Part shown: positions 48,301-58,829 of the stretch, one piece after another
Numbering within the stretch: position 1 is the stretch's first letter
Layout: each line of letters opens with the position of its first letter
Assembly: GCA_944474755.1 (NCBI GenBank)
Contig: OX104112.1
Span: forward strand, 88,177,756 to 88,241,755
Direction: 5' to 3'
Length of the DNA stretch: 64,000 nucleotides
From: Limnoperna fortunei
Taxonomy: Eukaryota > Mollusca > Bivalvia > Mytilida > Modiolidae
Position numbers and translations under genes: made by a program
The notes under the pieces: model-generated
Seen by the model: the letters and a program-made list of their open reading frames with translations, nothing else
Told to the model about the DNA's origin: nothing
The model's database searches: none

Positions 48301-51300
48301 GCATTCACTACCTGAAAAAAATAATTACGCAGGTATACTACCTTTAAACAATAAACATGTTTTATAACAAGATACCTACCGTGAATTTTCTTCTACTTAG
48401 GCAAAATCTATCGGAATTGTAAACATATATTGGTTTTATTTCATTATATAACAAAACATATTATATACAACAATAATATGATATAGGTTTCCTTATAAAT
48501 GATAACACGCTAATAATGTACTGGACGAAAAAATATACGCTGTTATTCAGTCTGGAACGTTTTGTCTTTTTTGCAAAGTACTTTTGTTGCAATGCATAGG
48601 GACCACGTTTGTGCATTTTACTAACATTTATATGTGAATGATTCGTATTGTTTATCGAATGTCCAATAATATATACTCAGCATTAAAATCATTACTACCA
48701 ATCGCCAAATTTAAGCGACTACTAAACCTGTACTTACTTCATCTGGTAATAGAGTATCTAAATCATCAAAGCTTTGCTGGGTTATCTTATAACCAACAAC
48801 ATCCAATACAAGGTTCCCTCGATTAAGATTAACTAAAATGAAAAATAGTGGATTTGCAAATGTTATGGTTTTTCGACAATGCAAGAAAATTTAGTTTGAC
48901 GTCTGTCAATATACTATATAAATCTAAAATTTAAGGATTTATGTTAAGATGACGATGTTATGTATAACCCATCGTTTGAGAACCGTGTTAGCAAGAACAA
49001 TACAAATATTATTTTAACAGTTACAAACTCTAACTTCCGACAAAATATATATATATGTATGAACATATTGGCTGTGAATTAACTTACCAATATTATCGTA
49101 CTCTTGCACTTGTGCAACTGGATCCTTAAATGCAACCGTTTTTCTTATTTCTAAAATAAAATTGCATGCTTCTTATTTAATCTTTCAATATAAAACATTC
49201 TACCTACACTTTCTGAAAACTTATTATATGGTCTAAAGATAATCATTACTATTGTTTGACTCCCAATGCAGGTGGTATAATCAGTTCCAATCTATATTGA
49301 CAAGGACTTACCAATTGTCCTAAGGGCGAGCGTTTTTACCATTAAAAAATAATATCTAAAGTGGCGTTAAGCCCAATTCAAACAAAACATAATTTTCTTA
49401 ATATAGTTTGATAACGAACGTGTGTTTGGTAACAACTTGCAATGAAGAACAAAATAACGAGAGACTAAACACACTCATTTCTCTATAAATTATGTTTACC
49501 AATCATACTTACTTTTCACTCGGTTCCCGTCTGAATCAGTTTCTTTTGTCTTTTTCCTTTTTCCTCCTTGTTAAATATTAATATATTAAAAGTTGTATGC
49601 TTAACTAAATGTTTATTATGTCACTAAATACTAAATAAACGAGGATGCACTGTTGAGCTTCATTTAAAGATACGTACTGTAAAGAAATTTAATGGTCCAC
49701 AACACAATAACTAACTTATTTATGTAAAGTTCATTATCTTTTTGTCTGTTTATTGTTCCTGTGTTTTATTGGCGATCCAATGTCTACTATAAAAGTATGT
49801 ATATTTATTAATTTTCAGGATATACAATATATTGGACATCTAAACAATTCAAATAATATATATGTACCTGATTTGACTTCCACTGGCTCTTCATTCAATT
49901 GATATTCATTGCTGCTTGCAGTATGCGCTGATGATTCTGAAAAAATGTCATATCACTACCAGAATGTGGAAATGAACATTTTGTTTGTGATACAGAAAAG
50001 CAATTTTACCCAATTGGACTTGCAAGTGTTCTGCATTGTTGTCAGTGTTGATTGAAGTATGTGCTGAAGATTTTGAAAATAGATTTCATATTACTGCAGT
50101 ATTTGGAAATAAATATATTTTGTGCCACAGAGCTAACATTTATTGCTGTATTTATTATATTTGACGTTCGTTTTGTTAAATAACTTGTTATGTCTGTCCA
50201 TACATGGATCAACTTTTAATAGTCAACATGATGTCATTAGAAAATCCGAACTTTTTGGTTTGAATTAAATATTCACAAATCAACGTGGTAAAAGAATTTT
50301 AATAATGTACTGACGGAGTATAAAAATTTAACAAAAGTTTATGTTATAACGGCAATTTTTAATACAAGTTTGCCCACGTCTTGTTTATAAACTGTTTAAT
50401 GTAATACATCATGAATCTATATTTACCTGTACACGCATCTTTTAAAACTTCGTTAATTTCCACTGGGATATCACATGTCCCATCGATAATAATGCATGAA
50501 TTTTCTTCACTTTGTCTTTTCCTTGTCCTTGTAAGATTTACTTTTAATTTTCTTCTTCTGTTTGTTCTCAATGGTAATTTGTTTCTACACTTCTTTTTTA
50601 CAGTTTTTCTAGTTATCTGTCGACGGGGCAGACCATTTTCTAGTGGTATCAACTTCTGCGATTCTTCGAATACAACATTTAAATGATGTATCATTGTTTT
50701 AAGTGACTGTTCATTATTTAATTTATATATGTTATTTTGAATGTCCTTCAAAATATGACTGCATGATGTTATTAGCTTCCCATAAGTTACTCCTTCTGTG
50801 GTATCAGTTGACAGGACAGGTTGCATGTCATTTGTATCTAATGAGATAACATCTTCATCATTTGAGGTAAACATGGACGATTCTGATGACAATGCAAAAG
50901 AGGACATGTCTATAACTACCGGATCTAGGTTAAAATGTGGACAGTCTCTATATGCAGGTGGCAAAGTTTCCCAATCCCAGTTTTCTACATGTGTAAAAAC
51001 AGCTAGCATGTGCTTACAGGGTAAGTGGTGTTTACCCCAGTCAATGCATTGGCATGAAGGTCCATTGTGATCTAAACTAACATAATAATTTAAGTCGGAG
51101 TCTGCACTTTTCACACGATAATTTCCAGTAATAATAACGTCTTCTGTTATGTCATCAGGATGGATAGAAATGTTTGGAGGTAGTCTTGCTATGCAATGCT
51201 CTATAAACATCTTTGGACGGTTCTTTAAGAAATCTGGAATGCTCACATGATACCGCTTGCAAATGTCCAAGCTTTTCACGTTGTACGACATGTAGCTGAA

Positions 51301-54300
51301 AATAAAGTGAGATTTCTAATATTGATAATGTTGTTAAAATTTTCATTTTATTTAAAACTCCATGATAATCTAAAAGTGGATACGTGTGGAATTTCAGCTA
51401 AACATGTTGTTACGGTACCTATATAATACGATGGAGCTAAAGAAGTCCAAAATTTTAAAAGCACACAGACTTATGATTAAAAATTTAATATTAAATAAAT
51501 GTAAATGTAAATTTAAAACTCACTCGTCATAACTTTCTCTCAGAAATGTGTCTATCAGTGTTGATACTAATGTTGTCAGGCTTCCATCTCCATAATGTTT
51601 CAGGTAATTTTCTTTTAAATCTCGATGTTTACGTTCCAATCCATTGGTGGTATTAAGTCTCACATTTACAAGATGTTTTCTGAATGCAAATACCCATCTC
51701 TGAAAACAAAATTCTTGACTTTACATAAATGGTGGGCGATAACTAAATTATATTATAATACTGCACCGGAAATTTGTATTGAAATCTAATATAAATAATT
51801 ATTCCATTTACTTTTCCTGAAAAGGGCAGTGATCTCTCTCAAAAATATGTTCCTTGGAGCCGTTTGTTAGCTAAATATCAACTAAATGCAATATAGCTTT
51901 TACACACAGTCCTATCACGAACGCATTCAATATTTACTGCCTAGCTCAAGATGTTACGTTATATGCATTATTCACGAGGAACATGTTAAACTCTATGCTT
52001 TACAGACAATTGTGTACTGTCTCATCTTCTATCACATGTACAATACTTGTAATAACACAAGTACAGAACTAACTTGGTATTCAGGAAACCATTTTCTTTC
52101 CAGCCAAGACTTCAATTTTGGATTACTTTGATATACATTGCTGGTTTTCAGCTCATCAAGATGATTGTCATAGTCATCCTGAGTAGAAGAATTTGCTATC
52201 TTTCGTAAACTAAAATAAAAACATCAGATAATTGTAATATCCATCAACTGCAATTACAACTTTAAAAGCCAGAAAATGGACAAAACAAGAACAAAATGAA
52301 AAGGTGGTACGTAGTAAAATAATTAAATAATAAGCATGGAGAACAGTACAATTTATTCTGTCAAAGGCAAAAAGAATATTTCTGAGGGACACACAGAACC
52401 AGAACAAAAAATAAAATATGTACATAATTACACTGAGTGATTATTCCATTTGAGCAAACAAAGTTTCAAGATATAAAAATCTCTCCCCCTGTTATTTAGA
52501 TAATGCACTAATTTAGTTACAAAAACTGGCTATACATTTCTGATCAACTGAATAATAAAGTTAATCATCTGATATGTTCATGTGAAGAAAAAGATTTACA
52601 TGTTGCAAACATACATTTTTAAAACTTCATCTTTGTTGTTTGTCAACCCATTCTTGAGTTCCTTTAACCATCTATCCCGTGCCTGTTCCCTATGGAAGGT
52701 ACAAAGGTACGTGGAACATCCTGGAAAAAAAATCATAACAATCATAGCATTATTAGCTATTATGAAAACTACAGTTAGCTATACACATTTTGGAATTCAG
52801 TTTTTTGTATTAAAGTTCACATTTCCTATTAACAGATTTATGGTTTCGGACAAAATGACGTAACTTGATTATCACATACGTCCCTCCTTCCATCTATGAA
52901 TCAGTATTTATGTACACTGTACTATACAAATTCACAATGATCCGTCTGTAACGTAAAAGCTCTAATTGAAACAAAGATTGAAATACTAAATATTCAGAAA
53001 GAAATTGATTTGTTTTCCATTCTGAATACATATAGCATCTATGTTACCTGGAAAAACTTCCTCAATTGCAGCGATTTCTCTTTCATCAAAATCAGTCAGA
53101 AAATTTGATGGCATCCATTCTGGATTCCAATTTTTAAAGATGGTAAGAGCTTCAGCAATGCAATTTTTAGATTCATTTGAAGCAATAAATGTACCACAAA
53201 TGGAATAGCCAACATTGGTCTGCACGCAAAGGAGAAAAAGAGGCAGATCATACTTGCTGGTGTTGTATGTGGCATCCAGCAAGCATAGTTCTTTCCCGTA
53301 CAACATGAGCAAACGCTTTTGCCATGAAGTTTGATGAGCAAATAGGAATCCAGAAGGATGGGAAATTTCGTCTGATTCCTGTTCTTGCTCACACTCAACC
53401 TGTTCCCTGAAATATAAAGGTGTTTACACGTATACTGCGGACTGTTATAAAGGTTTCATTATTGCGACATTTTTATAGAAACTGGGTTCTTAGTACCAAG
53501 ATGTTAAACAGTATTAAGATTTTGCGGTAATATTGTATTGAATGGACACAAAACTCAAATTTCTATTTTCTGCTGTATTGTTTGTATACGAATTCAGTTA
53601 AGTATTTGGAAATACTGAGCTACATAAATCTTTTAAAACTAAATTACCATATTCAACACTTAAAAATGATAAGTGTATTGTGACCTCTACAATTGTGGGT
53701 GTTGGTAACAATAGTTTCAGGGCACCTTGTTACACACATAAATCACGATAAAAAAATACTAAATTTTAGGTTTATATTTCGCGTTTGTTTGACACAGTGT
53801 ATTTTACTTAAACAAAGGGAATAGAAAACGACGGAGATATCATGTCTGAAACTACCAGGACGCAGAAGTTACTTACGCAGTTTTAACATAAAAATAATCT
53901 GTTGGCCTTTCTGTTTTCCATGCATTAACCATGCACTGAAGATTTTGCTGATCCCCAAGTGAAAACCTGAAACGATGATAATAATATATCCGTATTTTCA
54001 AGGTTATTTAATGTGATTTAAAATGTTGTTATTATTTTTACAAAATTTTCAAAAGATTTCTCCTTCCATACTAAAAGAAGTAATTCACCATTCATTCAAG
54101 TACTGTTATAGAGCAACTGTGTCATATTTCAACACTTTGTACAACTATCTCTCTGGATATATAAAAAACGTTGCTTACAATACTCTTTCTCTCATAATGT
54201 TTTGCAAACTTATCTTTTTGACTGTATCAGTTGTTGTGCAACATTTTAGAACAGTCTTTTAATTGTCACCAAAGACTTAACTAGTAGAAAACAATTTTGA

Positions 54301-57300
54301 TATAGTTTGGTCTAAATATGTGAAAATATTGTACGTAAGGACCCATTTATTTCTATAACATATTTTGTTATTTTTTGGTTTTTTTTTAAGTATTACAAAC
54401 CTTGATTTCTGCAACGTATTATAGATGTGATTTCTTATATCCTTAGTACTGGGGAAGTAACGCCTATTGTTTCTGGAAACTGCTATTCCAGGAAACATTT
54501 CCTTAGATACATAGTTATCCAGGAATACTTTGACATCGGACACTTTTCTTATACCGAGCATGGCTAGTTCCGTAATTTTCTTTCTAATCTTGTTTGCAAG
54601 TGGTTGGCAATATCCAGCAAACTGCAATAATTAATTTCAACTTTTAATAGGTTGAATATCACACCTCATTGTCACCGGTTAGATGCAAGTTGAGGTATTA
54701 ATGATGAACATATAAACGGCTAATAATCACACCTCATTGTAACCGGTGAGATGTAAGTTGAGGTGTTAAAGATGAACATATAATCGACTGATTATCACAC
54801 CTCATTGTAACCGGTGAGATGTAAGTTGAGGTGTTAAAGATGTACATACAGACGGTTAATAATCACACCTCATTGTAACCGGTGAGATGTAAGTTGAGGT
54901 ACTAAAGATGAACATATAATCGACTGATTATCACACCTCATTGAAACCGGTGAGATGTAAGTTGAGGTGTTAAAGATGTACATATAAACGGCTAATAATC
55001 ACACCTCATTGTAACCGGTGAGATTTAAGTTGAGTTGCTAAAGATGAACATATAATCGACTGATAATCACACCTCATTGTAACCGGTGAGATGTAAGTTG
55101 AGGTGTTAAAGATGAACATATAATCGACTGATTATCACACCTCATTGTAACCGGTGAGATGTAAGTTGAGGTACTAAAGATGAACATATAATCGACTGAT
55201 TATCACACCTCATTGAAACCGGTGAGATGTAAGTTGAGGTGTTAAAAATGAACATATAATCGACTGTTTATCACACCTCATTGTAACCGGTGAGATGTAA
55301 GTTGAGGTACTAAAGATGAACATATAATCGACTGATTATCACACCTCATTGTAACCGGTGAGATGCAAGTTTAGGTGTTATAATGACTGTATAATTGGCT
55401 GTATATGGCACCTCATTGTCACCGGTGAGATGTAAGTTGAAGTGTTAAAGATTAACATATAAACGGCTAATAATCACACCTCATTGTAAGCGGTGAGATG
55501 TCAGTTGAAGTGTTTATGATAAAAATATAAACGGCTAATAACCACACCTCGTTGTAACCGGTGAGATGTAAGTTGAGGTCTTAAAGATGTACATATAAAC
55601 GGCTTATAATCACACCTCATTGTAACCGGTGAGATGTAAGTTGAGGTGTTAACGATGAACATATAAACGGCTAATAATCACACCTCATTGTAACCGGTGA
55701 GATGTAAGTTGAGGTGTTAAAGATGAACATATAATCGACTGATTATCACACCCCATTGTAACCGGTGAGATGCAAGTTTAGGTGTTATAATGACTGTATA
55801 ATTGGCTGTATATGGCACCTCATTGTCACCGGTGAGATGTAAGTTGAGGTGTTAAAGATGAACATATAAACGGCTAATAACCACACCTCGTTGTAACCGG
55901 TGAGATGTAAGTTGAAGTGTTAAAGATGAACATATAAACGGCTAATAATCACACCTCATTGTAAGCGGTGAGATGTAAGTTGAAGTGTTTATGATAAAAA
56001 TATAAACGGCTAATAACCACACCTCGTTGTAACCCGTGAGATGTAAGTTGAGGTGTTAAAGATGTACATATAAACGGCTAATAATCACACCTCATTGTAA
56101 CCGGTGAGATGTAAGTTGAGGTGCTAAAGATGAACATATAATCGACTGATAATCACACCTCATTGTAACCGGTGAGATGTAAGTTGAGGTGTTAACGATG
56201 AACATATAAACGGCTAATAATCACACCTCATTGTAACCGGTGAGATGTAAGTTGAAGTGCTAAAGATGAACATATAATCGACTGATAATCACACCTCATT
56301 GTAACCGGTGAGATGTAAGTTGAGGTGTTAACGATGAACATATAAACGGCTAATAATCACACCTCATTGTAACCGGTGAGATTTAAGTTGAGGTGTTAAA
56401 GATGAACATATAATCGACTGATTATCACACCTCATTGTAACCGGTGAGATGTAAGTTGAAGTTTTAAAGATGTACATAACATTTTTTGTCCAATCCTATT
56501 GACAAGTTAGTCATAGGCTGTTTGAAAATTAAATTTACATTTAAAAAAATACCTCTCCCGTCAGGTGATGTTTATGGTGTTCAACCTCTGGAAAATTGAT
56601 GTAAAATCTTGCTTCTTTTTCCACTAAACCAATTGCAACATCTGCTTTTATTCTTTGAGTAATCTGCCGTTTGGCCCACTCCGACACCAGTCCATCAACC
56701 TATACATAGATTGTTTGTTTGTTTGAATGCTGTTTAACGCCAATTTTCAGAAATTTTTCAGCTATATCATAGCGTCCAATTTTCATTGAGGGAGGAAGCC
56801 GGAGTACCCGGAGAAAACCCCAGACCTTTGGTAGGAAAACTGGCAATCGTTGTGAGTTAAGCTTGGAGTCGAGCGCGCACTGCCCCCAGTGAGACTCGAC
56901 CCCGCAATCTCAGTGTCTCAGTGTGACAGACCATGTGATCAATAGTAGACAACTACCTTAATCTCTCGGACACCGAGGCTCCCTATACACAGAGTATTGT
57001 TGACTGTTGAACTGACTGACGCAATGTTAACAATACATATACTAGTTTTCTTTACTAACCAGAACATTTATTGCAGGTAAATTAATTTGTCCCCAAAATT
57101 TCAGATATAATATTAACATACAATTAGAACTCTAAGTGTTACTTGTAAGCATCTTCATGAATGGTATTCCAATTCTTAATATTTTGACTATTAGGACGGA
57201 CTAACATTTTTAAGTAGTATATGTAACTTTACCCTATATTGTGGTAGTTTGATGACTACTACTACTTTAATAGCAGCAAGACATCCCATTTTCTTCGTGT

Positions 57301-57917
57301 CCTGCAAATGTCTTCTTCTCTTTGTGCCGTAAACGTGGTCTTTGATCTAATAATATAAAGAAAAATGTGATTCCGTTCGGCCGTTAATGTAAAAACAGTC
57401 CAATATTTTGTAAAAGGAACGATTTAAATACGATATAATCCAATACCAAGGATAGGAATAATATTTCTTAATTAAAATGTCGTCTCAAAAACATTTCAAT
57501 TAGCGGGTGCACAATCGTCATCAGGAAAAAACTGTATGTTTTTTTGTTTAACATCCAAAATTTATTTTTAAAAAAAATGATGCGCGCTAAGCCTAGAGCT
57601 ACAAATCATATTAGAGCGGCCTTTGCAGAACTTATGTACAATACATGTAAATAATTACTGGTAAAATACCTGACAACTGGACTCCTGTGGCTTATTTTGA
57701 TCAACTTTTTTCTTATGCTGTGCACCATTGTGACATTCAAATATTTCATGTCCTACTATGAAAAATGGGATGCCATCATAATCAATTGATGTTCCGTCAG
57801 GCCAACTTTTACTCCAAAAGACCTTTTTTCCATTAAAAGTTTGATCTGATGAAATGAATAACTGTGGATTTATTAATAAAATATGTGTTTTGTCATGTCT
57901 ATGAAGTACATTTTTGT
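44520..57917 (-). CDS. 22-exon gene: CARF-like region, MULE transposase, SWIM finger and Ulp1-type protease in one frame
   Basis: Minus-strand exons, high to low: 57917-57670, 57346-57233, 56699-56553, 54621-54401, 53966-53877, 53406-53048, 52720-52615, 52209-52074, 51699-51524, 51295-50427, 50063-50010, 49936-49868, 49566-49513, 49150-49088, 48832-48738, 48311-48270, 47948-47847, 47158-47090, 46598-46510, 46242-46119, 45354-45246, 44911-44520. Every junction has AG acceptor and GT donor (one GC donor) and all phases match, giving at least 1241 residues without a stop. Domain order, counted from the first visible residue: CARF-like 1-270, DDE transposase 270-530, SWIM near 605-630, basic and acidic linker to 900, Ulp1/C48 protease 905-1110, acidic tail. 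The start codon lies upstream and was not found. The likely role is transposition with a built-in SUMO-protease-like module; the catalytic state is unproven. Confidence 0.85.
46119..46598 (-). CDS. Exons 19-20: Ulp1/C48 protease with Asn at the acid site and the nucleophile Cys
   Basis: Exon 46598-46510 reads VIFPETRQLLYLNSLGEP; exon 46242-46119 reads WSVQIKRHGKQYDSNSCGVF. The Cys of S-C-G-V-F is the nucleophile and the Gln six residues before it is the oxyanion-hole residue, both with Ulp1 spacing. The residue 17 after the catalytic His, where Ulp1 has Asp in Y-D-S-L, is Asn here. The donor AT|GTACGT joins exon 19 in phase 2 to exon 20. Confidence 0.85.
47090..48832 (-). CDS. Exons 15-18: Ulp1/C48 protease, N-terminal half with catalytic His
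   Basis: Exons 48832-48738, 48311-48270, 47948-47847 and 47158-47090. They read ITQQSFDDLDTLLPDE then VVNAYISLKCRNCK, the Ulp1 substrate-groove pattern (D-x-L-x-x-L...D-E-V-I-N-x-Y) with Leu where the usual Trp of W-L-N-D stands. Next come FIPCEIMSSIFSD and VNIDEYDILIGGLNENGV, ending HWTLM; the His of H-W is the catalytic His. The third exon ends in a GC donor (GAG|GCAAGT). All junctions here are phase 0. Confidence 0.82.
49088..50063 (-). CDS. Exons 11-14: short low-complexity linker exons
   Basis: Four small phase 1-1 exons (50063-50010, 49936-49868, 49566-49513, 49150-49088). They read HTSINTDNNAEHLQVQLG, SSAHTASSNEYQLNEEP, GKRKKTKETDSDG and VAFKDPVAQVQEYDNI. Exons 11 and 12 begin alike (AHTS, AHTA, preceded by TCTTCAG/TCATCAG-type sequence) and probably arose by exon duplication. 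They bridge transposase and protease. Because all are symmetric, each could be skipped without a frame change. Confidence 0.7.
50427..51295 (-). CDS. Exon 10: SWIM zinc finger and basic linker
   Basis: The largest exon, 289 full codons. It carries a SWIM finger of the form C-x-C-xn-C-x-H (CQCIDWGKHHLPCKHML, plus positions about 51007-51056), a domain typical of MULE transposases and thought to bind DNA or protein. An acidic and Ser-rich stretch follows, then a strongly basic one (RRQITRKTVKKK, TNRRRKLKVN, TRKRQ), a likely nuclear localisation region. The upstream acceptor TTATTTTCAG joins in phase with exon 9. Confidence 0.92.
51524..51699 (-). CDS. Exon 9: MULE third acidic residue
   Basis: It reads RWVFAFRKHLVNVRLNTTNG followed by LERKHRDLKENYLKHYGDG. 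The Glu in T-T-N-G-L-E (plus positions near 51640) is at the place of the third catalytic acid of the MULE DDE triad. It ends in phase 2 at GAC GA|GTGAGT. Confidence 0.88.
52074..52209 (-). CDS. Exon 8: MULE helical region
   Basis: It reads LRKIANSSTQDDYDNHLDEL and ends SWLERKWFPEYQ, the W-x-x-x-W-x-P-E/Q-Y stretch before the final acidic residue. Acceptor TTTTATTTTAG, donor CAA|GTTAGT, phases 2 and 0. Confidence 0.86.
52615..52720 (-). CDS. Exon 7: MULE C-x-x-H region
   Basis: It reads STYLCTFHREQARDRW, the C-x2-H motif between the second Asp and the last acidic residue in MULE transposases, then NGLTNNKDEVLK. Acceptor TTTTTTTTCCAG, donor AAAAT|GTATGT, phases 1 and 2. Confidence 0.88.
53048..53406 (-). 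CDS. Exon 6: MULE transposase core with first two catalytic Asp
   Basis: 119 codons. It begins with an acidic stretch (ECEQEQESDE), then FAHQTSWQKRLLMLYGKE, then the first catalytic Asp in LCLLDATYNTSKY and the second in FLTDFDEREIAAIEEVFPG. These are the usual MULE sites: a hydrophobic strand ending L-D-A-T and a D-x-x-x-x-E-x-x-A helix region. It ends in phase 1 (CCA G|GTAACA). Confidence 0.9.
53877..53966 (-). CDS. Exon 5: linker before the DDE domain
   Basis: 30 codons, phases 2-2 (CGTTTCAG|G, GC|GTAAGT). It reads DQQNLQCMVNAWKTERPTDY, matching the DQEN-L...W...P-x-D-x-F linker that precedes the transposase core in this family. Confidence 0.8.
54401..54621 (-). CDS. Exon 4: CARF-like/MULE N-terminal domain
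   Basis: Starts after ATTATTGCAG with FAGYCQPLANKIRKKI and includes DNYVSKEMFPG and NRRYFPSTKDIRNHIYNT. The NRR-Y/F-P-s-x-x-D-I-RNH-x-Y motif is the most recognisable signature of the animal CARF-like/MULE group. It ends in phase 2 (TCA AG|GTTTGT). Confidence 0.85.
54643..56478 (-). repeat. 68-bp satellite array, right (about 27 units), inverse of the left array
   Basis: Tandem 68-bp units, each with CTCATTGTAACCGGTGAG followed by ATGTAAGTTGAGGTG and a variable part (AACATATAATCGACTGATTA or AACATATAAACGGCTAATAA). The core is the exact reverse complement of the left array core, and the remaining 44 bp align at about half the positions without gaps. The first unit (GTTGAATATC before the core, GATGCAAGTTG after it) is closer to the left array than the rest. 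The array fills most of the intron between exons 3 and 4 of the transposase-protease gene. Confidence 0.95.
56553..56699 (-). CDS. Exon 3: CARF-like region
   Basis: 49 codons, phase 0-0, from GTATAG|GTTGATGG to GGAGAG|GTATTT. It reads EARFYINFPEVEHHKHHLTG, followed in the next exon by FAGYCQPL; this HxxHxxxGE-FAG junction is characteristic of the family as I recall it. The intron after it is 1931 bp and contains the right 68-bp array. Confidence 0.78.
56711..56982 (-). mobile_element. tRNA-derived SINE, nearly complete, minus strand
   Basis: Read on the minus strand: GGTGTCCGAGAGATTAAGG head, TACTATTGATCACATGG, GGTCGAGTCTCAC B-box region, TCTCCGGGTACTCCGG and a GATATAGCTGAAAAATT ... GTTTAACAGC...CAAACAAACAAA tail. 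It lies in the intron between exons 2 and 3 of the transposase-protease gene. Confidence 0.85.
57233..57346 (-). CDS. Exon 2: basic and zinc-like segment (CARF-like)
   Basis: 38 codons, phase 0-0. It contains KRRRHLQDTKKMGCLAAI, a pattern found in CARF-like and MULE N-terminal regions, where the Cys with upstream Cys/His may bind zinc. Acceptor ATTATTAG, donor AGG|GTAAAG. Confidence 0.75.
57670..57917 (-). CDS. Exon 1 (first recognised): CARF/ALS2CR8-like N-terminal region
   Basis: It reads KNVLHRHDKTHILL, then FWSKSWPDGTSIDYDGIPFF and IVGHEIFECHNGAQHKKK, ending at CAG|GTATTT (phase 0). The DGIPF...G...ECHNG pattern recalls the N-terminal part of CARF-like and animal MULE proteins, an assignment from memory of the family. 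The acceptor chosen follows a long T tract (TAACTAAAG). Upstream exons are likely but unrecognised. Confidence 0.65.
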
Positions 57918-58091
57918 CTTTAGTTAAAAAAACAACAAATAAATATCTCCACAATTAAGGTCGTGTTAACAGTTGATACTGTGGAAATTGAGATATTTGA
58001 TAGTAAGCAATTGGTTAACACGAGTTAATATAGCAGGAGCGGACTCGGTCAGGGGAGTAGAGAGGCATGCCCCACTACCCCAAATTTGTCC

Positions 58092-58322
58092 AGGACACTC
58101 GGTGGCCGAGTGGTCAATGTAGTTCATCTACTATTGATTACGTGGTATTTCAACACTGAGATTCACTGAGGGCAGGGTGCGCTCGACTCGAATCTTTATT
58201 TGATAAGTATTGCCAGTTTTCCTTCGGAAGGTAGGGGGTTTTCTCCCCAATAACAACTGGACGCAATGATAATGCTGAAAAATTGTTTAAATTGGCGTTG
58301 AACAATATTAAAACAAAAAACC
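58092..58322 (+). mobile_element. tRNA-derived SINE
   Basis: ACTCGGTGGCCGAGTGGTCA head, TACTATTGATTACGTGG, CAACACTGAGATT, GGGTGCGCTCGACTC, AGGGGGTTTTCTCCC and a GCTGAAAAATTG...GGCGTTGAACAATATT tail follow the family order. Confidence 0.8.
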
Positions 58323-58829
58323 AAATGTACCCAGCCACTATTGTAATTTTACGTATAGGTACCTCTACTTATTATACTATTTTGAAATATATCGACCTCT
58401 GACATCTAGAATTATCAAAAGTGTCTTTACTCATTGCAAATTCTCATATTTCATATAATCAGTAAGTGTACAGACGTTCCACGAACACTGGATTTACCCT
58501 TTTAGTTTTCAAGTAAGGTAATGTATAGTGAACTATTACGGTAAACGGATGTAGCTTTTTTTAAACAGGGTAAACATGTTCTAAAGGAAAGAATGGACTG
58601 AATATTAGAATTGTTTCGACAAAAAATGTGCAATTTTTAATAACAAATTAGGATTGCCGAAGAGCGATCCCCTAAGATTGGTCATATGCTTACAGGCTAT
58701 CTACATCGATATTATGAAGAAACTTTCATCTGAAGCTGTTCTAGCTGTAGGAAAATATACAGGGACAGGGTTGAAACTTCAAATATTGAATCACAAGTGA
58801 CCCAACACCTCGTTTTTTAATTTAACCAT

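Noticed and set aside
50411..51070. Plus-strand open frames across the SWIM exon
   Set aside because: They are antisense shadows of exon 10, which has the zinc ligands and matching splice phases.
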